The position numbers were made by a program, and so were the translations under genes. A DNA stretch of 64,000 nt. It comes from Streptomyces curacoi (GTDB taxonomy: Bacteria; Actinomycetota; Actinomycetes; Streptomycetales; Streptomycetaceae). Shown in pieces: positions 17,495 to 26,157 of this stretch; position 1 is the stretch's first letter; each line of letters starts with the position of its first letter. The notes beneath the pieces are model-generated. The model was not told where the DNA came from and did no database searches. It worked only from the letters and a program-made list of their open reading frames with translations. Location: the NCBI RefSeq assembly GCF_001513975.1, contig NZ_KQ947989.1:310001-374000 (forward strand), read 5' to 3'.

Positions 17495-19495
17495 ATGTCG
17501 TCCGTCTTCACCCGAAGATGGGCCGGACGCATCACCGCCCGCGTCCTCGCCCTGTCCCTCGCCCTGGCCGGCCTGGCGGTCCTGGACCGCCACGAGTCCC
17601 CGGCGCCGCTGACGGCCGAGCCGGCCGCGGTCAGCACCACCCTGACCGGCGTGACCCCGCCGCCGATGGGCTGGGCGTCCTGGAACAGCTTCGCCAGCAG
17701 CATCGACCACAACGTCGTCAAGCAGCAGACCGACGCCCTGGTCTCCTCCGGCATGGCCGCCGCCGGTTACAAGTACGTCAACCTGGACGACGGCTGGTGG
17801 CAGGGCGAGCGTGACGCGAACGGCAACATCGTCGTCGACGAGACCCTCTGGCCCGGCGGCATGAAGGCCATCGCCGACTACATCCACAGCAAGGGCCTCA
17901 AGGCCGGCATCTACACCGACGCGGGCAAGCAGGGCTGCGGCTACTACTTCCCCACCACCCGTCCGGCCGCCCCCAACACCGGTATGGAGGGCCACTACCA
18001 GCAGGACCTGGAGACCTTCCAGCGCTGGGGCTTCGACTACGTCAAGATCGACTGGTGCGGGGGCCAGGCGGAGGGCCTGGACCAGGAGGCGACGTACAAG
18101 GCGATCGCCGCGGCCAACGAGGCCGCCACCGCGGTCACCGGGCACAAGCTGGTCCTGTCGTTCTGCGAGTGGGGCAGCGGACTGTCCTGGAACTGGGCCA
18201 CCGGCTACGGCGACCTGTGGCGCACCAGCACCGACGTCATCTTCTGGGGCCAGACCCCCACGACGGCCAAGATGCTCACCAACTTCGACCGCGCCCTGCA
18301 CCCGGCCGCCCAGCACACCGGCTACTACAACGACCCCGACATGCTGATGACCGGGATGAGCGGACTGACCGCCGCGCAGAACCGGCTGCACATGGGCCTG
18401 TGGGCGATCTCCGGCGCCCCGCTGCTGGCGGGCAACAACCTGGCCACGATGAGCACGACCACCCGGGACATCCTCACCAACCGCGAGATGATCGCCATCG
18501 ACCAGGACCCGCGCGGGCTCCAGGGCGTCAAGGTCGCCGAGGACACGAGGAACCTGCAGGTGTACGGCAAGGTCCTCGCCGGCACCGGCAAGCGCGCGGT
18601 GCTCCTGCTGAACCGCACCTCCGCGTCGGCGTCCATGACCGTACGCTGGGCCGACCTCGGCCTCACCTCGGCCACCGCCTCCGTGCGCAACGTCTGGACG
18701 GGCACCGACGCCGGCTCCTTCGGCACCGGATACACCACGACCGTCCCGGCGGGCGACGCCGTCCTGCTGACCGTCTCCGGCACCGAGGCGTCCGGCACGA
18801 CGTACGAGGACACCACCACCGCCACCACGCCGACGTTCGGCAACGTCACCGCCGCGTCGGCGGGCACCAAGCTGCTGGACATCACCTACGCCAACGGCTC
18901 CGCCACCGTGCGCAAGGCCACCGTCAAGGTCAACGGCCAGTACGCCTACATCGTGTCCTTCCCGCCCACCGGCTCGGCCACCACCTACCGGACCGTCTCC
19001 GTGCTGGCCCACCTGGCCAAGGGCGCGAACACCGTCCGCTTCGCCGCCGTCTCCGGCACCGCCGCCCCCGACATCGACGCCCTCCGCGTCCAGGGCATCC
19101 CCGGCACCGACGGCACCGCCCTCGTCGGCGCCGCATCGAACCGGTGCGTGGACATCGAGAAGAACACCATCACCGACGCCACCCAGGCACAGCTGTGGGA
19201 CTGCGGCGGCGGGCGGAACCAGACGTTCACCCACACCTCGCGCGGCGAACTCGTCGTCTACGGCAACAAGTGCCTCGACGCCGACAACAACGGCACCGCC
19301 AACGGCACCAAGGTCATCATCTGGAGCTGCACGGGCGGCACCAACCAGAAGTGGACCCTCCACTCCGACGGCAGGCTCACCAACAACCTCTCGGGCCTGT
19401 GCCTGGACGCCTCGAACGCGGCGACCGCCAACGGCACCAAGCTCGTCCTGTGGACCTGCAACGGCCAGAACAACCAGAGGTGGACCGCGGCCTGA
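17495..19495 (+). CDS. secreted GH27 alpha-galactosidase / beta-L-arabinopyranosidase, CBM13
   Basis: A 666-residue secreted enzyme. A signal region (1-45) precedes the GH27 barrel: MGWASWNSF, NLDDGWW, GIYTDAG, nucleophile Asp186 in KIDWCGG and the NDPDML block (Asp280/Asp282). A C-terminal beta domain, a CBM35-like beta-sandwich (about 430-545) and a ricin-type CBM13 trefoil with QxW repeats (about 550-666) follow. S. avermitilis has a GH27-CBM13 beta-L-arabinopyranosidase of similar size, so that activity is a real alternative, favoured by the arabinose-type neighbour at 15619. GGAGG lies eight bases before the ATG. Confidence 0.87.
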   Translation: MSSVFTRRWAGRITARVLALSLALAGLAVLDRHESPAPLTAEPAAVSTTLTGVTPPPMGWASWNSFASSIDHNVVKQQTDALVSSGMAAAGYKYVNLDDGWWQGERDANGNIVVDETLWPGGMKAIADYIHSKGLKAGIYTDAGKQGCGYYFPTTRPAAPNTGMEGHYQQDLETFQRWGFDYVKIDWCGGQAEGLDQEATYKAIAAANEAATAVTGHKLVLSFCEWGSGLSWNWATGYGDLWRTSTDVIFWGQTPTTAKMLTNFDRALHPAAQHTGYYNDPDMLMTGMSGLTAAQNRLHMGLWAISGAPLLAGNNLATMSTTTRDILTNREMIAIDQDPRGLQGVKVAEDTRNLQVYGKVLAGTGKRAVLLLNRTSASASMTVRWADLGLTSATASVRNVWTGTDAGSFGTGYTTTVPAGDAVLLTVSGTEASGTTYEDTTTATTPTFGNVTAASAGTKLLDITYANGSATVRKATVKVNGQYAYIVSFPPTGSATTYRTVSVLAHLAKGANTVRFAAVSGTAAPDIDALRVQGIPGTDGTALVGAASNRCVDIEKNTITDATQAQLWDCGGGRNQTFTHTSRGELVVYGNKCLDADNNGTANGTKVIIWSCTGGTNQKWTLHSDGRLTNNLSGLCLDASNAATANGTKLVLWTCNGQNNQRWTAA

Positions 19496-19571
19496 CCGGC
19501 TGTTCGACGCTGGGGCTCGGTGCCGTCCACCTGCCCGGGCCCCGGCGGATCGGGAAGAGGCGGCACTCTGA

Positions 19572-20834
19572 TCAGCTCACGGTGTGACCGCGCCGTGCGG
19601 CGAAACGCTTCGGGGTGAACGCGTTGCCGGACGCCTCCTGGCCGCCCGCGACGTACCCCGAGACGAGTTCCGCCGTCATCGGCGCCAGGGTCACCCCGAG
19701 CATGCAGTGACCGCTCGCGACCAGCAGGTTGTCCTTGCCCGGCAGAGGCCCGACGACCGGCAGTCCGTCGGGCGTCATCGGACGCAGGCCGGTCCAGCCG
19801 CGCGGCCGGGAGGCGGGCGCGAAGCCCGGCAGGAACTCCCGGGCGGAGCGCACGATGCCGCGTAGGCGATGCGGGTCGATGCCCGAGTCGGAGCTGCCGA
19901 ACTCCATCGTCCCGGCGAACCGCAGCCGGTCCGACAGTGGTGTGACGGCCACCTTCGCCTCACCCAGGTAGACCGAGTGCCGCAGGGTCAGCGAGCCGCT
20001 CGCGTCGTCGAATCCGTACCCCTTGCCGGGCTGGATGGGCAGGGCGAATCCGGCCTGGCGCGAGAGCGGGCCGGTGTGCACACCCGCCGCCAGGACGAAC
20101 ACATCGCCGCTGATCTCATCGCCCCCGGCGAGGACCGATGTCACCACCTGGCCCCGGGAGCGGATGCCGGTGACCGGTCTGTCGTACAGGAAGCGGACAC
20201 CGAGTTCCCGGCAGCGGTCTGTCAGTCCCCGGAGCAGGCTCGCCGGGTCGACGTGGCGTTCCTGCGGGCAGTGGAGGCCGCCCTGTACCTGCTTGCCGAG
20301 CGCGGGTTCGAGGTCTCTGAGCTCGTCGCCGGTCAGGGGGGCGGCGCTGTGCCCGATGCGCTCCAGGGACGCTGCCTCCGTCTGGTACCGCCGCATGACC
20401 TCGCGGGTGTGGAAGGCCATGAGCTGGCCGGTGCGGTGGTACTCGAACCGCACGCCGTCCTTCTCGTACTCGTCGAAGAGGGAGACGGTGCGCTCGTTGA
20501 CGGTGACGAGGGCTTCGACGCCGTGGTGGAAGTCCCGGGGATTGCAGTGGCGCAGCATGCTCAGCATGAAGCGCACGTGGTCGGGGCGCGGGGAGGGGCG
20601 GACGTAGAGCGGGCTGTCCTTGCGGGTCATCCACCGCAGTGCCTGTCCGAGCATGCCGGGGGCGGGGACGGGGGTCGACATGATGGGAACGATCCATCCG
20701 GCGTTGTGGACGGAGGCTCCGGTCGCGCCGCGCTCCGCGTCCACGACGGTGACGGCCAGGCCGTCGCGTGCCAGCCGGTATGCGGTGGCCAGTCCGATCA
20801 CGCCCGCGCCGACGATGACCACGCCGCTCGTCAT
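19572..20834 (-). CDS. FAD-dependent D-amino-acid dehydrogenase-like oxidoreductase
   Basis: A 420-residue FAD enzyme of the DAO/DadA type. The FAD-binding GAGVIGLATAYRLA motif is at 8-21, followed by a VVDAERG ribose-binding turn, the middle substrate domain, and a C-terminal GLRPMTPDGLPVVGP block that closes over FAD. It should oxidise a D-amino or secondary amino acid to an imino or keto acid. Its ATG overlaps the stop of the cyclodeaminase-like gene (ATGA), so the two are coupled. Their pairing suggests catabolism of a D-amino acid or cyclic imino acid. A specific DadA assignment is not justified. Confidence 0.82.
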   Translation of the reverse strand: MTSGVVIVGAGVIGLATAYRLARDGLAVTVVDAERGATGASVHNAGWIVPIMSTPVPAPGMLGQALRWMTRKDSPLYVRPSPRPDHVRFMLSMLRHCNPRDFHHGVEALVTVNERTVSLFDEYEKDGVRFEYHRTGQLMAFHTREVMRRYQTEAASLERIGHSAAPLTGDELRDLEPALGKQVQGGLHCPQERHVDPASLLRGLTDRCRELGVRFLYDRPVTGIRSRGQVVTSVLAGGDEISGDVFVLAAGVHTGPLSRQAGFALPIQPGKGYGFDDASGSLTLRHSVYLGEAKVAVTPLSDRLRFAGTMEFGSSDSGIDPHRLRGIVRSAREFLPGFAPASRPRGWTGLRPMTPDGLPVVGPLPGKDNLLVASGHCMLGVTLAPMTAELVSGYVAGGQEASGNAFTPKRFAARRGHTVS

Positions 20835-21757
20835 CGCTTCTCCAGGAACTTCTCGGCCAGCAGGCGGGCGAGGGCCCAGTCCTGCATGGCGACACCGACG
20901 GTCTTGAACACGGTCCGTTTGCCGTGGTCCCCGGGGGGAGCGGTCAGGGCGGTGCCGAGCTCCGTGAGGGCGCTCTGGGTGATGGCGCCGGTTTCCAGGG
21001 CGTGGATGATCTCGCCGGACTCCTCCAGGACCGCGTCGAGTTCGTCGATGACGACGGTGCTGCCCGCGAGCAGTTCGTCGGGCAGTTCGCGCATGGTGGG
21101 GCGGTAGGCGCCGATGGCGTTGACGTGCACCTGTGCGGGCAGCGCCGACTCCGGGAAGAGCGGGCTGGTCGCGTTGGTCGCGCAGCAGACGATCTCGGCG
21201 CCCGCCACGGCGGACTCCGCGTCGGCCGCCGTACGCAGTTCCACGCCCGGCAGCTCGGGTTCGAGCGTCTCCACGAGGGCCTGGGCGCGTCGCGGGTCGG
21301 CGTCCACGACGATCAGCTGTCGCAGGGGCCGGACCGCGTGGACGGCGCGGACCTGGTCGGGAGCCTGGCCTCCGGCGCCGATCAGGGTCAGGCGGCCGGC
21401 TTCCGGCGCGGCCAGGAGATCGGTGGCGACGCCGACCGCCGCGCCGGTGCGCAGCGCCGTGACGGTGCCGGCGTCGGCGACCAGGTGGTCCAGGCGGCCG
21501 GTCTCGCTCCAGACCACCGTGCCCGCGATGGCGGGCTTGCGCTCGAAGTTCAGGCTCAGCGTCTTGATCATGGCCGATGCCGTCGGGCGGTGATGAGCGG
21601 ACATCACGAGGAACTGCCCGTCCCGCAGGACGGTGCGGGTGGGCATCTCGAACGCTCCGCCGGCGAGGTCGACGAAGCCGCGGCGTACGGCGTCGATCGC
21701 CTCGTTCATCGTGACGGCCTCGCGGATGTCGCGCTCGCCGAGGGTGATGGTCTTCAT
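20831..21757 (-). CDS. ornithine cyclodeaminase / mu-crystallin family protein
   Basis: A 308-residue NAD(P)-dependent protein of the OCD/mu-crystallin family. It has the ALRTGAAVGVATDLLA block, the Rossmann LTLIGAGGQA motif and VNAIGAYRPTMREL near the C-terminus. Family members act as ornithine cyclodeaminases, alanine dehydrogenases or ketimine/pyrroline reductases; beside a D-amino-acid oxidising enzyme, imino-acid reduction is plausible. The ATG at 21757 has GGAG close upstream, and a GTG at 21775 behind AGGGGA is an alternative. It leads the leftward operon and is divergent from the GntR gene across a shared operator. Confidence 0.82.
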   Translation of the reverse strand: MKTITLGERDIREAVTMNEAIDAVRRGFVDLAGGAFEMPTRTVLRDGQFLVMSAHHRPTASAMIKTLSLNFERKPAIAGTVVWSETGRLDHLVADAGTVTALRTGAAVGVATDLLAAPEAGRLTLIGAGGQAPDQVRAVHAVRPLRQLIVVDADPRRAQALVETLEPELPGVELRTAADAESAVAGAEIVCCATNATSPLFPESALPAQVHVNAIGAYRPTMRELPDELLAGSTVVIDELDAVLEESGEIIHALETGAITQSALTELGTALTAPPGDHGKRTVFKTVGVAMQDWALARLLAEKFLEKR

Positions 21758-21823
21758 GGCACTCCGCTTCGTCACAGGTCCCCTTCTCGCCCCTCCTCGA
21801 CCGTCTTGCCGAGGGGAGTCAGA

Positions 21824-21842
21824 GTAAGGTATTACACCTTAC
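21824..21842. promoter_or_regulatory. GntR-type operator, copy 1
   Basis: GTAAGGT-ATTAC-ACCTTAC is a perfect 7-bp inverted repeat with a 5-base spacer, between the cyclodeaminase-like and GntR genes. Related sites lie at 22685 and 22743 before the transporter. Confidence 0.85.
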
Positions 21843-21887
21843 ACATGCCCACAAGGCCGTTGTCGGCGATCCGGGTGAGCCGGTGTG

Positions 21888-21897
21888 TTATGCATAA
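21888..21897. promoter_or_regulatory. palindrome at the gntR start
   Basis: TTATGCATAA is a perfect 10-base palindrome ending three bases before the GTG of the regulator. It may be part of the promoter or an extra operator; it is unlike the ATTAC-centred sites. Confidence 0.4.
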
Positions 21898-21900
21898 GGC

Positions 21901-22602
21901 GTGACCACTTCGCGCCCGTCGGCAGGGCCCGCCCGCAGCCCGCAGCTCAAGTCCGTCAGCCTCCGGGAGCAGGCACGGGAGGCGGTGCGGACCCAGATCG
22001 TGCTGGGTCAGATCGAGCCGGGACAGGTGGAGAGCGTCATCAACGTGGCCGCGGCGCTCGGCGTGTCCGTCACGCCCGTCCGCGAGGCGATCATGGACCT
22101 CGCCAATCTCGGCATGGTCGAGATCATCCGCAATCGCGGTTTCCGGGTCCCGGTACTCACCGACCACGACCTGGACGAGATCTTCCGTATCCGCACGATG
22201 CTCGAAGCCCCGGCCATGGCCGATGTGGTCGAGGCCCTGAACGGGGCATCCGTGCCGCAGTTCCGGCAGCTCGCCGAGCAGATCACCGACGCCGCACGCG
22301 AAGGTGACCTCGCCTCCTTCCTCGACCTGGACCGGCAGTTCCACCTCGGCCTGCTCGAACTGCTGGGCAACCGCCGCCTCGTGACGATGGTCGGCCAGCT
22401 GCGCGACCAGGCCCGGATGCAGGGCCTGCAGAAACTGGCGGACCAGGGCGAGCTGACCCAGTCGGGCGAGGAGCACATCGCCATCGTCGACGCGATCGAG
22501 TCGGGGGACGGCGAACTGGCCGCCGAGCTCATGCGCAAGCACCTCGCCCACAGCCGTGGCATCTGGGCCGGCCGGGCGGAGAGCGACGCCGGCGACTCCT
22601 GA
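21901..22602 (+). CDS. GntR/FadR-family (FCD) regulator
   Basis: A 233-residue regulator: winged helix-turn-helix at about 18-85 (REQAREAVRTQIVLGQIEPG ... GVSVTPVREAIMDLANLGMV) and a C-terminal all-helical FCD ligand domain (about 90-225) with the Asp/His pattern that usually holds a metal (DLDRQFH, HIAIVDAIESGD). It starts at GTG with only a weak AAGG ribosome site. The ATTAC-centred operators on both sides of the gene make it the obvious local repressor for the leftward catabolic pair and the downstream transporter. Confidence 0.88.
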   Translation: MTTSRPSAGPARSPQLKSVSLREQAREAVRTQIVLGQIEPGQVESVINVAAALGVSVTPVREAIMDLANLGMVEIIRNRGFRVPVLTDHDLDEIFRIRTMLEAPAMADVVEALNGASVPQFRQLAEQITDAAREGDLASFLDLDRQFHLGLLELLGNRRLVTMVGQLRDQARMQGLQKLADQGELTQSGEEHIAIVDAIESGDGELAAELMRKHLAHSRGIWAGRAESDAGDS

Positions 22603-22641
22603 GCCGGGCGGCGCCGGGGCGCAAAGCCTCCGCCGGGGGTC

Positions 22642-22671
22642 TTGACAGAGGGCAAACATCCAGCCAATCCT
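22642..22671 (+). promoter_or_regulatory. candidate promoter for the MFS gene
   Basis: A perfect TTGACA (22642-22647) is followed after 17-18 bases by a poor -10 candidate (CAATCC/AATCCT). The predicted start falls just before operator copy 2, so a repressor bound there would block early transcription. Confidence 0.4.
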
Positions 22672-22684
22672 CTGCGTGGCGACA

Positions 22685-22703
22685 GTAAGGCATTACACAT
22701 CAC
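22685..22703. promoter_or_regulatory. GntR-type operator, copy 2
   Basis: GTAAGGC-ATTAC-ACATCAC keeps the left arm (except its last base) and the ATTAC spacer of copy 1, with a weaker right arm. It lies 136 bases before the MFS start. Confidence 0.75.
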
Positions 22704-22742
22704 ACCGCAGACGAGAACAACGGAAGCGCACTCTCCCCACTA

Positions 22743-22761
22743 GTGAGGTATTACACCTCAG
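22743..22761. promoter_or_regulatory. GntR-type operator, copy 3
   Basis: GTGAGGT-ATTAC-ACCTCAG, with a near-perfect dyad. It lies 58 bases centre-to-centre from copy 2 and 60 bases before the MFS GTG. Confidence 0.8.
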
Positions 22762-22820
22762 ATCTGCCGCGCTGTGCGGGCGGCCCCGCCCAGGTCGCCG
22801 ACGAACCCCAAGGAGGACCT

Positions 22821-24203
22821 GTGAGCAGTTCCCTCATCGACGACGCCCGGTTCCGGCCGTTCCACAGAAAGATGTTCGCGCTCACCGCCGGGGGGCAGTT
22901 CCTCGACGGCTATCTGCTCAGCATCGTGGGCGTGGTCGTCCTCGGAATGAGCGAGGACCTCGGCATGTCGGCGGGCCAGGAGGGCCTGATCGGCGCCTCG
23001 GCGCTGGTCGGCCTGTTCGTCGGCGGACTGGTCTTCGGGCGGGTGACGGACCGCATCGGCCGTCAGTTGCTCTTCACCCTGCACTTCGTGGTGATCGCCG
23101 CGGCCTCGATCGTGTCCATGTTCGTGAGCGACCCGACGCTGATGGTCGTCCTGCGCTTCGTCATCGGCATCGCACTCGGCGCCGACTACGCCATCGGCAG
23201 CGCCCTGCTGTCCGAGTGGCTGCCGACCGCCCAGCGGGGCCGGGTCATGGGGATGCTCATCATGGCGTGGTTCGTGGGGGCCACGGCCGCGTACGGGGTC
23301 GGCTACGCGCTCATCAGCACCGTGGACTCCGGGGCGTGGCGCTGGGCCCTGGGCAGCGCGGCGATCCCGGCCGTCGTGTTCATCATCGCGCGCATCGGGA
23401 CCCCGGAGTCGCCCCGCTGGCTCGTCAGCCGGGGTCGGGTGGCGGAGGCGCGGGCCGTACTGACCCGCGTCTACGGCGAGGAAGCCACCGTGGAGGCGGT
23501 CGAATCCCTGGTCGACGACGAGCGGGCGCACGGCCTGGGCTTCACCGAGGTCTTCCGGGGCGAGTACCTCAAGCGCACGGCCTTCGTCGGGCTGTTCTGG
23601 CTCCTGCAGATCGTTCCGCTCTTCGCGATCTACACCTTCGGCCCGACGATCCTGAGCGCGTTCGGGATGTCCGGCAGCAGCGACTCGATCATCGGATCGG
23701 CGCTGATCAGCATGCTGTTCCTGATCGGGTGCGTCCCCGCGCTGCGGCTCATCGACACCCTGGGCCGGCGCCCGCTCATCGTCTGGTCGTTCGCCCTGAT
23801 GGTCGTCCCGCTCGCCGTGCTGGGTCTGGCGCCGACGGCACCCGTCGCCGTGGTTCTCGTCTGCTTCTGCGCCTACGCCCTGTTCTCCGGCGGCCCGAGC
23901 ATCCTGGAGTTCATCTACCCGACGGAACTCTTCCCGACGGAGGTGCGCGCGACCGCGGTCGGAGTCGGTACGGCGGTCAGCCGCATCGGAGCCGCCATCG
24001 GGACGTATCTGCTGCCCGTCGGACTGGACCGTATCGGTGTCGGCCCCACCATGCTGATCATGGCCGGAGTCACCCTGCTGGGATTCGTGGTCTGCGTGAC
24101 CATGGCCCCCGAGACCCGTGGCCGCCGGCTGGCGGAGGCCAGCAGCGTCAGCGCGGCCGGGCCGACGCCCGTTGACCGGCCCGCCCGTGTCATCAGCCGG
24201 TGA
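22821..24203 (+). CDS. MFS sugar-porter-type transporter
   Basis: A 460-residue protein with twelve predicted membrane helices. It carries the MFS signatures GRVTDRIGRQ after TM2, PESPRW before the central loop, DTLGRRPL after TM8 and PTELFPTEVRATA near TM10, typical of the sugar/metabolite-H+ symporter branch. The GTG at 22821 follows AAGGAGG. The two upstream operators tie it to the GntR regulator, so its cargo is probably the substrate of the divergent D-amino/imino-acid genes. Confidence 0.87.
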   Translation: MSSSLIDDARFRPFHRKMFALTAGGQFLDGYLLSIVGVVVLGMSEDLGMSAGQEGLIGASALVGLFVGGLVFGRVTDRIGRQLLFTLHFVVIAAASIVSMFVSDPTLMVVLRFVIGIALGADYAIGSALLSEWLPTAQRGRVMGMLIMAWFVGATAAYGVGYALISTVDSGAWRWALGSAAIPAVVFIIARIGTPESPRWLVSRGRVAEARAVLTRVYGEEATVEAVESLVDDERAHGLGFTEVFRGEYLKRTAFVGLFWLLQIVPLFAIYTFGPTILSAFGMSGSSDSIIGSALISMLFLIGCVPALRLIDTLGRRPLIVWSFALMVVPLAVLGLAPTAPVAVVLVCFCAYALFSGGPSILEFIYPTELFPTEVRATAVGVGTAVSRIGAAIGTYLLPVGLDRIGVGPTMLIMAGVTLLGFVVCVTMAPETRGRRLAEASSVSAAGPTPVDRPARVISR

Positions 24204-24316
24204 ACCCGGACGACACGGCCACCGCTGCTCGTCGCCGGCCCGGTGCAGGCTGACCCACGAGCGCCTGGCCGAGCCCGGGGAGCTGCCCCGACTGGCTCCT
24301 ACGGCTCGGCCAGGCG

Positions 24317-24348
24317 GCGGGCGCCTTCGCCGACGCGGAAGCGCCCGC
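24317..24348. terminator. GC-rich hairpin between convergent genes
   Basis: GCGGGCGC (24317-24324) pairs with GCGCCCGC (24341-24348) across a 16-base loop, between the 3' ends of the MFS and histidine kinase genes. No coding signal is seen in the rest of this 193-base gap. Confidence 0.5.
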
Positions 24349-24396
24349 GACAGCGCCACCGCCGGCACCGCTGTCCAGGGAAACTCCGCGGTGCGG

Positions 24397-25560
24397 TCAG
24401 GGCTTTCGCTCCGGCAGGCGGGCCCGGACCTCCCAGCCGACATCGGTGCGCGGCCCCACGTGCAGTTCACCGCCCAGGGCGGTCACCCGTTCCCTCAGTC
24501 CGACCAGGCCGAAGCCACCACCGCGGGCGGCGTCCGGGAGTTGGGCGCCGCCGCGGCCGTCGTCCGTGACCGACACCTCCAGCCGGTCTCCGTCCTGCCG
24601 TAGACCGACGGTGATCTCCGTGGCGTCGGCCGCGTGTCGCCGTACGTTGGTCAGCGCCTCCTGCACGACGCGGAAGGCGGCGGCCTGCACCTCGTGCGGC
24701 AGATCGTCGGAGACGGTCGGGGCGCGGCGCAGCGTGACCTTGTGGTGCGGGCCTGCGAAGCCGGCCACCAGATCCTCGATGCCGGCCAGGTCGCCCACCG
24801 GGCGGCGTTCGGCGGGCTCCCCCTCGCCCGTCTCGCGCAGTACGCCGACCGTGCGCCGCATCGACGCCAGCGCCTGAGTCGCCGCGCGTTCGATGCCCGC
24901 CAGCACCGGGTCCAGCTCGTCCGGCCGGGAGGCCGCCATCATGCGGGCCATCTGGGTCTGCACGAGAATTCCGGTGACATGGTGGGCGACGAAGTCGTGC
25001 AGGTCGGCGGCGATGGCCAGCCGTTCGGCACGGCGCGTCTCACCGACCGCGACGGTCCGGCGGTAGTCCATCGAGCGCAGGTAGCCGGCGAGCCCGCCGA
25101 CGAGGCCGATCAGGACGAGCCCGACCAGCAGGAGCGCCAGGGTCTCCTCTCCTCCCGGCCCGAAGGCGCGCACGGGGAGGGTGAGCAGGGCTCCGGCGGC
25201 CAGGAACGCGCACACCGGGGCCCAGCGCGGCGGGGCGTGCCGTACCGCGACGAACAGCAGGCACAGCAGGACGATCGCCTTCCCCGGGCCGAACGGTGCC
25301 CTCCCGTGGGTCAGCAGCGCGCCGGCACAGTACAGGAGCGTGCACAGCGCGGGCACGGTGGTACGGACCCGCGCGGTGAGCCACCGCGGACGCCGCCGGG
25401 CCGGCCACAGTACGGCGGCGAGCCCGGCGGCCAGGACCACGGCGACCGGTGCGATGCCGGAGCCCATACTGTCCGCGTACGCCAGGTCGATCATGGACGC
25501 CGCGAGCAGTGCACCGAGGCCGAAGCCCCGGATGCAGCCCTGAGGGGAAGCGGATCTCAT
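24397..25560 (-). CDS. sensor histidine kinase (NarL-type partner class), orphan
   Basis: A protein of about 387 residues. Several hydrophobic helices in the first 170 residues form a membrane sensor region. The HisKA_3 segment DLHDFVAHHVTGI contains the phosphorylated His, and a C-terminal HATPase_c domain has NVRRHA (N box) and a VTDDGRGG / GFGLVGLRERV set (G boxes). Such kinases normally pair with LuxR/NarL response regulators, but none is adjacent. The start is uncertain between ATG 25560 and GTG 25569. The ABC exporter and DUF4333 genes lie divergently upstream. Confidence 0.85.
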   Translation of the reverse strand: MRSASPQGCIRGFGLGALLAASMIDLAYADSMGSGIAPVAVVLAAGLAAVLWPARRRPRWLTARVRTTVPALCTLLYCAGALLTHGRAPFGPGKAIVLLCLLFVAVRHAPPRWAPVCAFLAAGALLTLPVRAFGPGGEETLALLLVGLVLIGLVGGLAGYLRSMDYRRTVAVGETRRAERLAIAADLHDFVAHHVTGILVQTQMARMMAASRPDELDPVLAGIERAATQALASMRRTVGVLRETGEGEPAERRPVGDLAGIEDLVAGFAGPHHKVTLRRAPTVSDDLPHEVQAAAFRVVQEALTNVRRHAADATEITVGLRQDGDRLEVSVTDDGRGGAQLPDAARGGGFGLVGLRERVTALGGELHVGPRTDVGWEVRARLPERKP

Positions 25561-25742
25561 GATGGTCACCGTATGTCCGACCGTGGGGGGCGTGATCGGC
25601 CGAACGGCCGAGGGCGGCCGCAGCGAGGGCCGCGGGCTCTGGCCGAATGGCCGAGGCGCGCGCCCGCGCCCCCGGGCGAGAGTGGAGCCACTTCCTCAGT
25701 TCGATCACCGACAGGACCCTGACCCGGTCCCAGGAGTACGAG

Positions 25743-26132
25743 ATGCAGCGCGGTTTCCTCATCGGTGCCGTCGGCGGCGTGACCGCCGTGGCCGCCGCGG
25801 TCGGCCTCGTCACCTGGCTCCTCGCCGCCAACGACGTGCAGCACACCACGATCGACCCGGTCTCCCGCGAGTTGTACGTCAAGGTGGACGGTCACCCGGC
25901 GGTCGCGAAGACCATCCTGGAGTCCCGTATCGAGGGTTGGTACCACCCGCTTCCATGGGTCGGGCAGGCCATCCACGACGTGTCCTGCCCGGTCCATCTG
26001 AAGGCCGTGGTCGGTACGACCGAGACGTGCACCGCGCGCAGCGACGGCGAGCGGATCTCCATCCCGGTCCAGGTGATCAAGGTCGAGGGAGACCCCGCGA
26101 AACCGCGGGTCACCTGGAAGTTCGAGCGCTGA
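25743..26132 (+). CDS. DUF4333 membrane-anchored protein
   Basis: A 129-residue protein with one N-terminal hydrophobic helix (FLIGAVGGVTAVAAAVGLV) and an extracytoplasmic DUF4333-like domain with two cysteines (VSCPVHLKAVVGTTETCTA), probably disulfide-bonded. GGAG lies six bases before the ATG. It is 25 bases ahead of the ABC ATPase gene, so it may be an accessory of that exporter. Its function is unknown. Confidence 0.75.
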   Translation: MQRGFLIGAVGGVTAVAAAVGLVTWLLAANDVQHTTIDPVSRELYVKVDGHPAVAKTILESRIEGWYHPLPWVGQAIHDVSCPVHLKAVVGTTETCTARSDGERISIPVQVIKVEGDPAKPRVTWKFER

Positions 26133-26157
26133 CACCCACCCGGGAGCACCCCCAGTC

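Noticed and set aside
17408..19363. 651-codon open frame antisense to the GH27 gene
   Set aside because: Low-complexity Val/Gly/Asp-rich translation, no start signal, and the sense strand encodes a complete GH27-CBM13 enzyme.
22758..24470. 570-codon frame antisense to the MFS gene
   Set aside because: Polar, repetitive composition typical of antisense high-GC DNA; the MFS frame has all family motifs.
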